Positions 17,649-24,997 of a DNA stretch of 31,856 nucleotides are shown here, in pieces. The notes beneath the pieces are model-generated. The model saw nothing but the letters and a program-made list of their open reading frames with translations. It did not search any database and was not told the DNA's origin. Location of the stretch: positions 1 to 31,856 of the forward strand of contig CAYZGR010000037.1 of assembly GCA_964478125.1 (NCBI GenBank), in the 5' to 3' direction. Both the position numbers and the translations under genes were made by a program. The DNA is from FW021-bin31 sp964478125. Lineage in GTDB: Bacteria; Bacteroidota; Bacteroidia; Chitinophagales; Chitinophagaceae. Every line of letters begins with the position of its first letter. The stretch's first letter is position 1.

Positions 17649-17825
17649 CTAAGAATATTGTTTTCCAATTCCAAAAATCATAAAATATCTTAACGATCTG
17701 CGTTCCATAATTCGAAGATCGCTTCCATGTTCTTTAGACAAACCATAGTCCTCTTTTTTCAAATATTTATTCTCTATCCATATCTGAAAACCATTTGTTA
17801 TCTTACTTCCTAAAAGAAACAGCAT
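17649..17825 (-). CDS. 58-aa ORF, possible gene remnant
   Basis: A 58-codon minus-strand frame starts 8 bp after the phospholipase-C-like stop and fills much of the 326-bp gap before serC. Its translation (for example GFQIWIENKYLKKEDYGLSK and RRSLRYFMIFGIGKQYS) is varied in composition and reads like coding sequence. The ending, with alternating aromatic residues and GKQY, resembles the last strand of an outer-membrane barrel, which would make this the stump of a longer gene. In-frame stops lie just upstream of the ATG. I do not recognise a family, and it may be a chance frame. The rest of the gap holds the serC promoter and nothing else I can name. Confidence 0.3.
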   Translation of the reverse strand: MLFLLGSKITNGFQIWIENKYLKKEDYGLSKEHGSDLRIMERRSLRYFMIFGIGKQYS

Positions 17826-17833
17826 ATTTCACC

Positions 17834-18826
17834 CTATTCATGCGCACGAATGGGATGGACCCCGGCATGATGCCATAATTGATCCAGTCTTTTAAACTCT
17901 TCAAGTGCTTCCTCATCAAATGTTTGATCGTTTAATGTACTTAGATCCGGCTGCCCGGCCCGGATCCAGGCGGTATACCAGAGTGAAGAAGCGGCATGCA
18001 CGGCCCTGCGCATTCTACGTGCCACCATCCCCTGTAACCTTTCGTTATAAGCTTTGGTAAAAGCCACCGAATAACTGCGAACCGTTTGCCCTTTTCTATT
18101 GATAAAAGCATGTATCTTTCCGGGAGGGAAATGCTCCAGCAGCTCTTTTTCTACTTCCAGGACCGTATCTGCAGCCTTTGCAGATTCCAATACCAAGGTC
18201 CAGATATACTCTCCGGGATTATCAATATATCTTGCTTTCCCGGTCCAGAGATTGAAAGCCGTATCTGCCAACATCTCCGGGATCTCCGATTCCCACAAAG
18301 CATGTATTCCTTTTTGGCCGGTTAACTGCCCGTCGTAATTTGAATGGGCATGGAGGGGTACGCAGGCATCTCCTATATAATGCCCCAGATAAGTAGCATA
18401 TCTCAATATAGCCGGCCCATCCTTCTTTTTGAAAGCTTTTTGAAGCCGGTAAAAGACCCTTAATGCATGCCATGGGACAACGCCATAGGTCATGAGGGTA
18501 TCTTGAGAATACAACTTTACAGCTTCTTCCCATTTCCGGGGAAGGTTTTGAAAAGGATAATCGCCATAATGATCTATATCAATAAAATGATGCGCTCCCT
18601 CCTCTTTTACGGCATATCGTCTTTTGTCAGGATCCACCGCATGCTCGGTGATGAATTCGACATGTTTTTTGAACCAGATCATCATCTCCGGTGGTAAGCA
18701 AAAAACGGCTAATCTGTTGATACGCCGATGGCCAAAAAACCCCCACGCTGCGCATTCAGAGATAGAGAAGATTAACAATAGGATACCTGCTGTACAAATT
18801 ATTATTTTATATAAACGAACATGCAT
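17834..18826 (-). CDS. Zinc-dependent phospholipase C / S1-P1 nuclease-like protein
   Basis: 330 aa from the ATG at 18826. A longer frame starts at 18868 but would overlap the DUF502 gene by 35 bp and put 14 polar residues before the signal peptide, so 18826 is preferred. The signal peptide ends near ECAA, leaving Trp28 close to the mature N-terminus, as in the tri-zinc PLC/S1-P1 fold where the N-terminal Trp binds zinc. Other probable ligands are H33 (FFGHRRIN), the HHFIDIDHY segment (79-87), LGHYIGD (H149, D153), PLHAHSNYDGQ (H159, H161) and GIHALWESE (H175, E179). The substrate (phospholipid or nucleic acid) cannot be decided. It lies 7 bp after DUF502, so the two are probably co-transcribed. 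Confidence 0.82.
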   Translation of the reverse strand: MHVRLYKIIICTAGILLLIFSISECAAWGFFGHRRINRLAVFCLPPEMMIWFKKHVEFITEHAVDPDKRRYAVKEEGAHHFIDIDHYGDYPFQNLPRKWEEAVKLYSQDTLMTYGVVPWHALRVFYRLQKAFKKKDGPAILRYATYLGHYIGDACVPLHAHSNYDGQLTGQKGIHALWESEIPEMLADTAFNLWTGKARYIDNPGEYIWTLVLESAKAADTVLEVEKELLEHFPPGKIHAFINRKGQTVRSYSVAFTKAYNERLQGMVARRMRRAVHAASSLWYTAWIRAGQPDLSTLNDQTFDEEALEEFKRLDQLWHHAGVHPIRAHE

Positions 18827-18833
18827 ATCATTT

Positions 18834-19463
18834 TTATGCCTCCATGATCCCGGCTTCGCTTTTTCCATTTTCCGGTTCTTCCGTCGAACTCACTCCGTCT
18901 CCACCGGTAACGCCGCCCGAAACCGCAAATTTCATGGCATCGCCGGCAGAAACATGTTCCAAAGGTTGTACTCTGTTTCTTTTTACAAAATAAACCTTCC
19001 CCGCAATTGACAGCGACATGGGAACATATACAGCCACCACATCTGTCAATCCAAAATCTGTGGCGTCGCTTCTTGTTATGAACCCCACTTCCCATACCTC
19101 CTCATTGTATATATGGACCAAAACCGGATGGTCAAATTTCTTTTTCTTGCCCATCAGGGCATCAAATACATCCTTAATAGAAGTATAAATATATTTTATA
19201 ACAGGCGTGCGCTCCAGCAAACGATCAAACAGGTCAAACAATCTACCTATAATGAAGAAGGAAGACAAATAGCCTATTATTGTAATTCCAGCCAATGCGA
19301 GGATCAATCCCAGGCCGGGTATGAAATCGGCAAAGCCAAATAAGCCATCTAAAAAATTAAATATCCATATAATGGCATAAAAGGTCAGGAATATCGGGGC
19401 CAGAACCAAAACCCCCTGGAAGAAGTGTTGGATAATTCTGCGGAAGGTCCACTTTTTTTTCAT
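18834..19463 (-). CDS. DUF502 membrane protein
   Basis: 209 aa. Two hydrophobic segments (about 15-37 and 45-70) flank FLDGLFGFADFIPGLGL, followed by a conserved soluble part with RLLERTPVIKYIYTSIKDVFDALMGKKKKFDHPVLV and VAVYVPMSLSIAGKVYFV. This is the DUF502 build, found widely in bacteria and plants and without an established function in bacteria. The Glu- and Ser-rich tail after about residue 185 is not conserved. It is probably the first gene of a two-gene unit with the phospholipase-C-like gene. Confidence 0.9.
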   Translation of the reverse strand: MKKKWTFRRIIQHFFQGVLVLAPIFLTFYAIIWIFNFLDGLFGFADFIPGLGLILALAGITIIGYLSSFFIIGRLFDLFDRLLERTPVIKYIYTSIKDVFDALMGKKKKFDHPVLVHIYNEEVWEVGFITRSDATDFGLTDVVAVYVPMSLSIAGKVYFVKRNRVQPLEHVSAGDAMKFAVSGGVTGGDGVSSTEEPENGKSEAGIMEA

Positions 19464-19491
19464 TGGTAATTACTATTTTGTACGACTTATA

Positions 19492-19519
19492 CAAACGTAC
19501 ATTAAAAATTTTACACAAA
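19492..19519 (-). promoter_or_regulatory. Promoter for DUF502 gene
   Basis: The minus strand shows TTTG (19519-19516), a 16-bp spacer and TACGTTTG (19499-19492), matching the Bacteroidota -33/-7 pattern with a short spacer. The DUF502 ATG is 29 bp downstream. Confidence 0.45.
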
Positions 19520-19654
19520 GGATATATGAAAATAGAGTAACGCGACGGTCTTTAAATTGAACCCGAAAAACCATCTGACGGATCCGGACTTTCATCGGAT
19601 TTTTACCATGGCTTTTACCATCAGTGAAAAAGGGTTATGGATTTTGTCCCAAAA

Positions 19655-20188
19655 TTAAATAAATAACAATATAAGAGCTAAAATAAATCCGGCCAGTACA
19701 TATTGCATTCCCCTTTTAAAGGCCCTGGATTTTGGATTAAACATCCAAAAACTTGAAACGACAAAAAAGAAAAGTGAAATTCCGAACAACAAATTCAGCG
19801 CGGAGAAAGGGTTTCCAAGTTCGGCTTTATGTATCTGTACTAACTTATTCAATATCAATGGGTACTCCATTTTGGAATAGCGGATTTCGCCGGTCTGCGG
19901 AATATAAAACCCTCCTTTAAAATAAGCCGTGTCATGGCTTATTTTAGAATAATTCAAATATTTTACCCCTATTATCTTGTTTATTTCCACGTTGCCGAGC
20001 CCTTTCTGGATGGTGGTATGGTACGTTTTTTTTCTTTTCATAAAATTATCATGCCTGTATACCATCACGCTTCCGCTAATCGCGTAAACGGCAAATATAC
20101 CTACTAAAAAGTATCCCAGATAGCGATGCACCACTCTCATAAAGCTTCTGGAATCCCTGATCTTTGCCATTTTGAATTGAATTTTCAA
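19655..20188 (-). CDS. PepSY-associated membrane protein
   Basis: 177 aa. The build is one N-terminal membrane helix (about 20-42, in RVVHRYLGYFLVGIFAVYAISG), a periplasmic PepSY-like segment (about 45-115, with FYIPQTGEIRYSKMEYPL), and two C-terminal helices (about 120-140 and 157-177). The HRYLG motif and order of segments fit PepSY_TM proteins, small relatives of ones linked to metal or redox processes. It lies 226 bp downstream of nirK on the same strand, so a link to copper handling or electron supply is possible but unproven. No heme motif is seen. Confidence 0.75.
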   Translation of the reverse strand: MKIQFKMAKIRDSRSFMRVVHRYLGYFLVGIFAVYAISGSVMVYRHDNFMKRKKTYHTTIQKGLGNVEINKIIGVKYLNYSKISHDTAYFKGGFYIPQTGEIRYSKMEYPLILNKLVQIHKAELGNPFSALNLLFGISLFFFVVSSFWMFNPKSRAFKRGMQYVLAGFILALILLFI

Positions 20189-20336
20189 AAAAGCTGCAAG
20201 GTAATAATTTATTTACCGGGTCCTCATTTAATTGTGTTTTTTAGGAAGGAATGTTCTGCGGATGGATATCGTCTCATTCCTTCGCCCTTTTAACACTAGA
20301 GATTAATTGAATTATAAAATCAAACGCGTATAATGC

Positions 20337-20381
20337 ATCAAACAGGAAAATAGCGAATTCATTGCTACCTTCCTGCTTGAT
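20337..20381 (-). terminator. Long imperfect hairpin after nirK
   Basis: ATCAAACAGGAA pairs with TTCCTGCTTGAT (one mismatch); inside lies TAGC/GCTA across a 2x2 bulge, with a 9-nt loop. It starts 33 bp after the nirK stop. The minus-strand sequence beyond it is T-rich but lacks an immediate T-run, so it may terminate transcription or protect the nirK mRNA 3' end. Confidence 0.4.
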
Positions 20382-20414
20382 TGGTAATGTTATGAGATAA
20401 ACAGGGAATCTCGT

Positions 20415-21539
20415 TTACTCCCGGATGGGCCCGGGCTTTGAGATCTCTTTCATAAGGGCATTATCCCATTCCCCTTCGACCTTTACTGTTGCATAAGCAC
20501 CATAAGCAACGGCTTCGATCAGGTTATGATTCAGGAAAGTATAATCCCCGGGTTCCCTGAATTGATATAATGCTGCAGCTGCCGATCCTCCCGGAATATT
20601 CCATGTTTCCAGATCTACATAAGGCGTATTGTGAAATTTTCCCAGGGGCCAGAATAAGTCCGCATGGCCGCCGATAAGATGCAAACGGGTATCCCTGTTA
20701 GCTTGCGCGCTAATGAACAACACCTTATCTCCTACCTTTGCTTTTAATGCATTCTTGCCGGTGAGTGAATTTCTCCTTCCATTAAATACAATATGAGTAG
20801 GCTTTAAAGTCTTCATGGACTTCTCCATTAAGTTTAGGCTTTCTCCCGGAGTTGCAATATTCTTGAAATGACCCGCTTCATCTTTAGGGAGATAAAAATC
20901 CTGTTCTACCACGTAAAATGCGGTATCATAAGTAACCGGATGCCCTTTCTCATCCTTAAGTCCGTCACGGGGAAGCACCATGATCGCTCCATTCATTCCG
21001 GATACCACATGCATGGGGGTCATCATTCCTCCCGGTGCGCAATGATACACAAAAACCCCGGCCCGTGTAGCCCTGAAACGGAAGGTGACCTGTTGCCCGG
21101 GTTGAACAATACTGATATCTCCCCCTCCCATCTTGCCGGTAGCTGCATGAAAATCAATATTGTGCCGTTCGGTATTGCTTTTGGGATTCTTCAGCGTGAG
21201 TTCTACAAAATCACCTTCATGCGCTATGATCAGCGGAGCCGGCACGGAACCGTTGAAAGTCATGGCCCATAAAGAATCCCCGGGAGCTACTTCTATCTTT
21301 TTCTCCCGAGCTACCAGCTCCACTTCTATTATTTTAGGACCTCCTTTAGCTACTTGTTCGTGCCTGGGAATCCCCGGTGCGGGAACCAATACCTGCTTTA
21401 TCCTTTCCAAACCTTCGCCGTCGCCGCTGTAGGTTTTATCCATTACTCCTTTTTCACTTTCTGTATTTCCACAAGCCGCCAAAAAAGCTGCCATTATAAA
21501 AAATAGAAGCACCTTCAAAAAATTGACCCTGCTTTTCAT
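20415..21539 (-). CDS. nirK: Copper-containing nitrite reductase, lipoprotein
   Basis: 374 aa. NirK reduces nitrite to nitric oxide. A lipobox LAAC (20-23) predicts a lipid anchor at Cys23, as in AniA. By alignment with Alcaligenes NirK from memory, type 1 copper ligands are H126, C167, H177 and M182; type 2 ligands are H131, H166 and H338; catalytic residues are D129 (HNIDFH) and H287 (HLIGGH). NHNLIEA and IMVLPR are also present. The C167-H177 loop is one residue longer than in Alcaligenes NirK, and M176 replaces its Trp144. No nitric oxide reductase or cytochrome gene is in the window, so only one denitrification step is encoded here. Two CRP/FNR-type sites lie upstream. Confidence 0.95.
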   Translation of the reverse strand: MKSRVNFLKVLLFFIMAAFLAACGNTESEKGVMDKTYSGDGEGLERIKQVLVPAPGIPRHEQVAKGGPKIIEVELVAREKKIEVAPGDSLWAMTFNGSVPAPLIIAHEGDFVELTLKNPKSNTERHNIDFHAATGKMGGGDISIVQPGQQVTFRFRATRAGVFVYHCAPGGMMTPMHVVSGMNGAIMVLPRDGLKDEKGHPVTYDTAFYVVEQDFYLPKDEAGHFKNIATPGESLNLMEKSMKTLKPTHIVFNGRRNSLTGKNALKAKVGDKVLFISAQANRDTRLHLIGGHADLFWPLGKFHNTPYVDLETWNIPGGSAAAALYQFREPGDYTFLNHNLIEAVAYGAYATVKVEGEWDNALMKEISKPGPIRE

Positions 21540-21582
21540 AGTTTAAGTTTTAGGTTTCATTAATATTTTTGATCTTCGGGAG

Positions 21583-21590
21583 CAAAAATA
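21583..21590 (-). promoter_or_regulatory. -7 element for nirK
   Basis: TATTTTTG on the minus strand is an exact TAnnTTTG match, 43 bp before the ATG. Transcription should start near 21578. At the -33 position there is no TTTG; the nearer CRP/FNR-type site occupies that place, as expected for an activator-dependent promoter. Confidence 0.55.
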
Positions 21591-21611
21591 GGAATGAAAC
21601 CACGGCATTCT

Positions 21612-21651
21612 TATGACCCGCATCATAGAATGGTTATGATTTAGATCATAA
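21612..21651. promoter_or_regulatory. Two tandem CRP/FNR-type sites upstream of nirK
   Basis: Two copies of TATGA-N6-TCATA occur at 21612-21627 and 21635-21650, with centres 23 bp apart (about two helical turns). The second extends to a perfect TTATGAT-ttag-ATCATAA at 21634-21651. The half-site layout matches CRP/FNR-family operators (TGTGA-N6-TCACA, TTGAT-N4-ATCAA). The nearer centre is about 41-42 bp upstream of the predicted start of transcription. Confidence 0.6.
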
Positions 21652-21739
21652 GAGGGAAAGATTTTGAAAAGCCTGTTTAGGCAGCCTGTATTTGTATATG
21701 CTCTATATATGGGGGCGACTAAGAGACCAAGATGCTTCA

Positions 21740-22915
21740 TTAAGCAATAACGCCGGAGCCTATTAATTCCTCATCCAGATACCAGGCGGCAAATTGCCCG
21801 GGAGTGATGCCTCTCTGCAATTCTTTAAAAAGGATGTATATCCCGTCGGGTTTACGAATGAGAACTGCTTTTTGCAGGGGTTGACGGTAACGGATCCGAA
21901 CGTCCATTTCACACGTATCCCCGATGGAAAGGGTGTGATCGGGATTCACATAATGGATATCTTCAGCATTAATTTTTAATGCTAATCGGTTGAGTCCCGG
22001 ATGGTTTCCCAGCTGACCGGAAAATACGAGATTATGTACTGTATCAATTTGCAGGACAAAAGACGGGTTTGGCCGCCCGCCTATATGCAGTCCTTTTCGC
22101 TGCCCAACAGTATAGAAATGGGCGCCCTGATGTTCTCCCACCTTAACCCCTTCATTCCGTTCAAATCTGAAAGGAACAGCCAGTTGCTCCACATTCTCTA
22201 TCGCAGCAGGAATTTCATGATAAGCTTTGATCTTGTTCTGATCTGCATCTATCTCAATAATATCTCCCCGTTTCGACTCTAATTTTTGCTGCAGAAAGGT
22301 AGGAAGGCGCACTTTACCCACGAAACACAATCCTTGCGAATCTTTTTTTCCGGCGGTGGACAACCCTGCTTTTTGAGCAATTTTTCTGACTTCTGATTTT
22401 AATAACTTTCCAACGGGAAATAATGCCTTCTCCAACTGCTCCTGGCTGAGCTGGCATAAGAAATAAGACTGATCTTTAGAAGGGTCGATACCCTTAAGCA
22501 AATGATAATCTCCTTTTTCGTCCGTTATTTTTCGAGAATAATGGCCTGTAGCCACAAAATCCGCATCAAGATTTATAGCCGCTTTCAAAAAGGCTTCAAA
22601 TTTTATTTCCCGATTGCACAGTACATCCGGGTTCGGCGTCCGGCCCTTTTCATATTCGGCAAACATATAATCTACAATACGTTTCTTGTATGTTTTACTC
22701 AGATCAAATACATAATAAGGAATATTCAAATGGGCTGCAACGGCGAGCGCATCATTCGCATCATCTATCCAGGGACACTCGTTTGATAAAGTAACAGAAT
22801 CGTCATGCCAGTTACGCATGAACACGCCTATCACCTCATAACCCTGTTCTTTGAGCAAATAAGCTGCCACACTGGAATCCACGCCACCCGACAAGCCTAC
22901 AACAACTCTTTTCAT
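21740..22915 (-). CDS. mnmA: tRNA-specific 2-thiouridylase MnmA
   Basis: 391 aa. MnmA thiolates U34 of tRNA-Lys, -Glu and -Gln. The ATP pyrophosphatase loop SGGVDSS is at 9-15. The two catalytic cysteines are C100 (NPDVLCNREIKF) and C197 (DSQGLCFVGKV), and GHYSRK and DQSYFLCQL are conserved tRNA-contact segments. The C-terminal beta-barrel ends with PGQFAAWY. All key residues are present. A -7 element ends 4 bp before the ATG, so the transcript may be leaderless. It is transcribed away from purB's 3' end, with 53 bp between. Confidence 0.97.
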   Translation of the reverse strand: MKRVVVGLSGGVDSSVAAYLLKEQGYEVIGVFMRNWHDDSVTLSNECPWIDDANDALAVAAHLNIPYYVFDLSKTYKKRIVDYMFAEYEKGRTPNPDVLCNREIKFEAFLKAAINLDADFVATGHYSRKITDEKGDYHLLKGIDPSKDQSYFLCQLSQEQLEKALFPVGKLLKSEVRKIAQKAGLSTAGKKDSQGLCFVGKVRLPTFLQQKLESKRGDIIEIDADQNKIKAYHEIPAAIENVEQLAVPFRFERNEGVKVGEHQGAHFYTVGQRKGLHIGGRPNPSFVLQIDTVHNLVFSGQLGNHPGLNRLALKINAEDIHYVNPDHTLSIGDTCEMDVRIRYRQPLQKAVLIRKPDGIYILFKELQRGITPGQFAAWYLDEELIGSGVIA

Positions 22916-22919
22916 ACTG

Positions 22920-22951
22920 CAAAATTACGGATTTGGAAGCTTTCACTACAA
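22920..22951 (-). promoter_or_regulatory. Promoter abutting the mnmA start
   Basis: TTG (22951-22949), a 21-bp spacer and TAATTTTG (22927-22920) lie on the minus strand, ending 4 bp before the ATG. The expected start of transcription is at or beside the start codon. Confidence 0.5.
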
Positions 22952-22968
22952 TCCGGAAACCGGATCCT

Positions 22969-24306
22969 TTAATAAATCCCGGTATAATTTTCCGGGCGGA
23001 TTCTTTTCAATTCATCTTTTACCGCATCATTTACTTCCAATTTATCAATAAAGCGCCGTATTTTTTTCTCATCTATTTTGTCTCCGTTCCTCGTCAGCGC
23101 CTTAAGGGCCTCATAAGGCTCGGGATAATTCTCTCTGCGCAGGACTGTCTGAATAGCTTCCGCCACGATGGCCCAATTATTCTCCAGATCAGTTGCCAAA
23201 GAGGCTTCGTTCAGGATCAATTTGCCAAGACCTTTTTCAAGGGATGTCAGGGCCAGAAAGCTATGCGCCAACGGCATGCCGATATTTCGCAATACGGTTG
23301 AATCCGTCAGGTCGCGTTGTAACCGGGAAACCGGCAACTTCATGGATAAATGTTCATAAAGGGCGTTGGCTATTCCCAGGTTCCCTTCTGCATTTTCAAA
23401 ATCAATGGGGTTCACCTTATGAGGCATGGCTGAGGAGCCAACCTCATTTTTCTTGATCTTTTGTTTGAAATAATCCATAGAAATATAAGTCCAAAGATCA
23501 CGAGACAGATCAATCATAATTGTATTGATCCGCTTGAGGGCGTCAAATTGTGCGGCAAGATGATCATAAGGTTCTATTTGTGTCGTATAAGCGGTCCTTT
23601 TTAAATCCAGCACTTCATCTACAAAGTGATCGGCAAATTTCTTCCAGTTCCGTTCAGGGAAAGCCACATGATGTGCATTGAAGTTCCCTGTAGCCCCCCC
23701 AAATTTGGCGGCATACGGAATCTTTATCAATAATTTCTTTTGTCCTTCCAGACGCTCCACAAACACTTTTACTTCTTTGCCCAGTTTTGTAGGAGACGCG
23801 GGTTGCCCGTGCGTACGTGCCAGCATGGGGATATTTTTCCAATCTTTTACAAGCAATTTTAATCGAAAGATAACCTGTTCCAGTTCGGGTAAAAAAACTT
23901 CTTCTACTCCGGCTTTCCATAATAAGGGAGTAGCCGTGTTATTTATATCCTGTGAAGTAAGCCCGAAATGGACCCATTCCGTTTTATTTCCATAACCTAA
24001 CGTCTTTAGCCGGTTTTTGACAAAATATTCGACTGCTTTGACATCATGGTTGGTGATCTTCTCAATATCTTTGATTTCCCGTGCATCATCCGGGGAGAAG
24101 TGTTTATATATCTTTCTCAATACCGGTTTTTTCTTGTTTGGAAAGGAGAAAAGACCTTCATCAGACAATGCCAGGAAATATTCTATTTCTACTTTTACCC
24201 GGCTACGGATCAGGGCAAACTCGGAAAAATAATCTGAAAAGGCAGCAAGTTTTTCATAATATCGGCCATCAATGGGAGAAATAGCGGTGAGGGTATTTAA
24301 ATCCAT
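22969..24306 (-). CDS. purB: Adenylosuccinate lyase
   Basis: 445 aa, close to the E. coli enzyme in length. PurB splits fumarate from SAICAR and from adenylosuccinate in purine synthesis. The fumarase/aspartase-superfamily signature SSAMPHKVNP is at 291-300, on the flexible active-site loop. The N-terminal LTAISPIDGRYYEKLAAFSDYFSEFALIRSRV is typical of PurB, and HFGLTSQDINNTA and ARTHGQPASPTKLGKE give the other active-site segments. A 6-bp GC-rich hairpin (22951-22965) follows the stop but lacks a T-run. A -7 element lies 70 bp upstream. Confidence 0.97.
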   Translation of the reverse strand: MDLNTLTAISPIDGRYYEKLAAFSDYFSEFALIRSRVKVEIEYFLALSDEGLFSFPNKKKPVLRKIYKHFSPDDAREIKDIEKITNHDVKAVEYFVKNRLKTLGYGNKTEWVHFGLTSQDINNTATPLLWKAGVEEVFLPELEQVIFRLKLLVKDWKNIPMLARTHGQPASPTKLGKEVKVFVERLEGQKKLLIKIPYAAKFGGATGNFNAHHVAFPERNWKKFADHFVDEVLDLKRTAYTTQIEPYDHLAAQFDALKRINTIMIDLSRDLWTYISMDYFKQKIKKNEVGSSAMPHKVNPIDFENAEGNLGIANALYEHLSMKLPVSRLQRDLTDSTVLRNIGMPLAHSFLALTSLEKGLGKLILNEASLATDLENNWAIVAEAIQTVLRRENYPEPYEALKALTRNGDKIDEKKIRRFIDKLEVNDAVKDELKRIRPENYTGIY

Positions 24307-24376
24307 ATTGTCGTAATTTCATCTTAAATTGGCAAGACCGTAAGATGTTTATTTCTTCCGGCTTGTAGTGTAGAAG

Positions 24377-24384
24377 CAAAATTA
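24377..24384 (-). promoter_or_regulatory. -7 element for purB
   Basis: TAATTTTG on the minus strand matches TAnnTTTG and predicts a leader of about 65 nt. It lies just after the terminator hairpin of the upstream lipoprotein gene, which supports separate transcription of purB. Confidence 0.4.
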
Positions 24385-24415
24385 GTTAAAATTCCAACTA
24401 AAAGGGCTTGTAACT

Positions 24416-24448
24416 AAAAAGGAGATCTGCATCTGTAGGCAGATCTCC
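24416..24448 (-). terminator. Rho-independent terminator after the small lipoprotein gene
   Basis: A perfect 10-bp stem GGAGATCTGC/GCAGATCTCC (24421-24430 and 24439-24448) with an 8-nt loop is followed on the minus strand by a run of five T (24420-24416). It lies 40 bp after the lipoprotein stop and should end transcription before purB. Confidence 0.8.
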
Positions 24449-24488
24449 TCCTTATTTTGCAAAAGTCATGAGGATGAGGAAGGCAGAG

Positions 24489-24926
24489 TCAATTGTCACC
24501 CCCGCCGAAAGTATTTTTAAATCTTGATACTAAAGTATCATAGGAGTCGTTTACGTCTTTTTTAAAATCCTCCCAATTATCGGAATGTTTATCTGCGGCC
24601 CGGTTAATTTTCTCCTTAAGCCTGGCGCTTTGTGCTTTCAAAGAATCTAATTTTTCCTGTGCCTGTTCCTTTTTCTTCCCGGAATAGGTTTTTGCCTGTT
24701 GAGACCATTCGTCAATTCTCTTATCCAGTTGATCCATGTTTTTGTTCCATGTGTTCAGAAATGCATCCTTCTCCTGTTCTGCTTGATCTTTTGCCTCCGC
24801 CATTTTAGTAGATAAACTGTCTTCTTCATTAGAATTGGAGGAATTGGAGTTGTTGCATGAAGCTCCTACAAGCAGACTACAGACTAACAAAAACAGGAAA
24901 TAAGGAGAAAATTTAATACCTCTCAT
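24489..24926 (-). CDS. Small coiled-coil lipoprotein, unknown function
   Basis: 145 aa from the ATG at 24926; a longer frame begins at 24962 but adds 12 polar residues before the signal peptide. The signal ends in a lipobox (VGASC), so the mature protein is a lipoprotein. A Ser/Asn-rich linker follows (NNSNSSNSNEED). The rest is charged and predicted helical, with heptad-like stretches (EQEKDAFLNTWNKNMDQLDK, EKLDSLKAQSARLKEKINRA), so a coiled coil is likely. I do not recognise a named family. It is separated from purB by a strong terminator and from cmk by 71 bp. Confidence 0.72.
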   Translation of the reverse strand: MRGIKFSPYFLFLLVCSLLVGASCNNSNSSNSNEEDSLSTKMAEAKDQAEQEKDAFLNTWNKNMDQLDKRIDEWSQQAKTYSGKKKEQAQEKLDSLKAQSARLKEKINRAADKHSDNWEDFKKDVNDSYDTLVSRFKNTFGGGDN

Positions 24927-24997
24927 AGGATTATATTTTTTAATTTGTCTATTTAAAAACAAATATCATTCCATAGATTGATCGTATAACCCGAATT

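Noticed and set aside
18827..18868. Upstream start for the phospholipase-C-like protein
   Set aside because: It would overlap the DUF502 gene and place polar residues before the signal peptide; the ATG at 18826 fits better.
20245..20283. 9-bp inverted repeat GAAGGAATG/CATTCCTTC downstream of nirK
   Set aside because: The loop is 21 nt and on the minus strand it is followed by an A-run, so it does not fit a nirK terminator; left as an unexplained small repeat.
21543..21740. 65-codon minus-strand frame between mnmA and nirK
   Set aside because: It covers the nirK promoter and operator sites, its composition is not protein-like, and it has no recognisable motif.
22951..22965. ATCCGG-aaa-CCGGAT hairpin after purB as a terminator
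   Set aside because: There is no T-run on either strand and the stem is only 6 bp.
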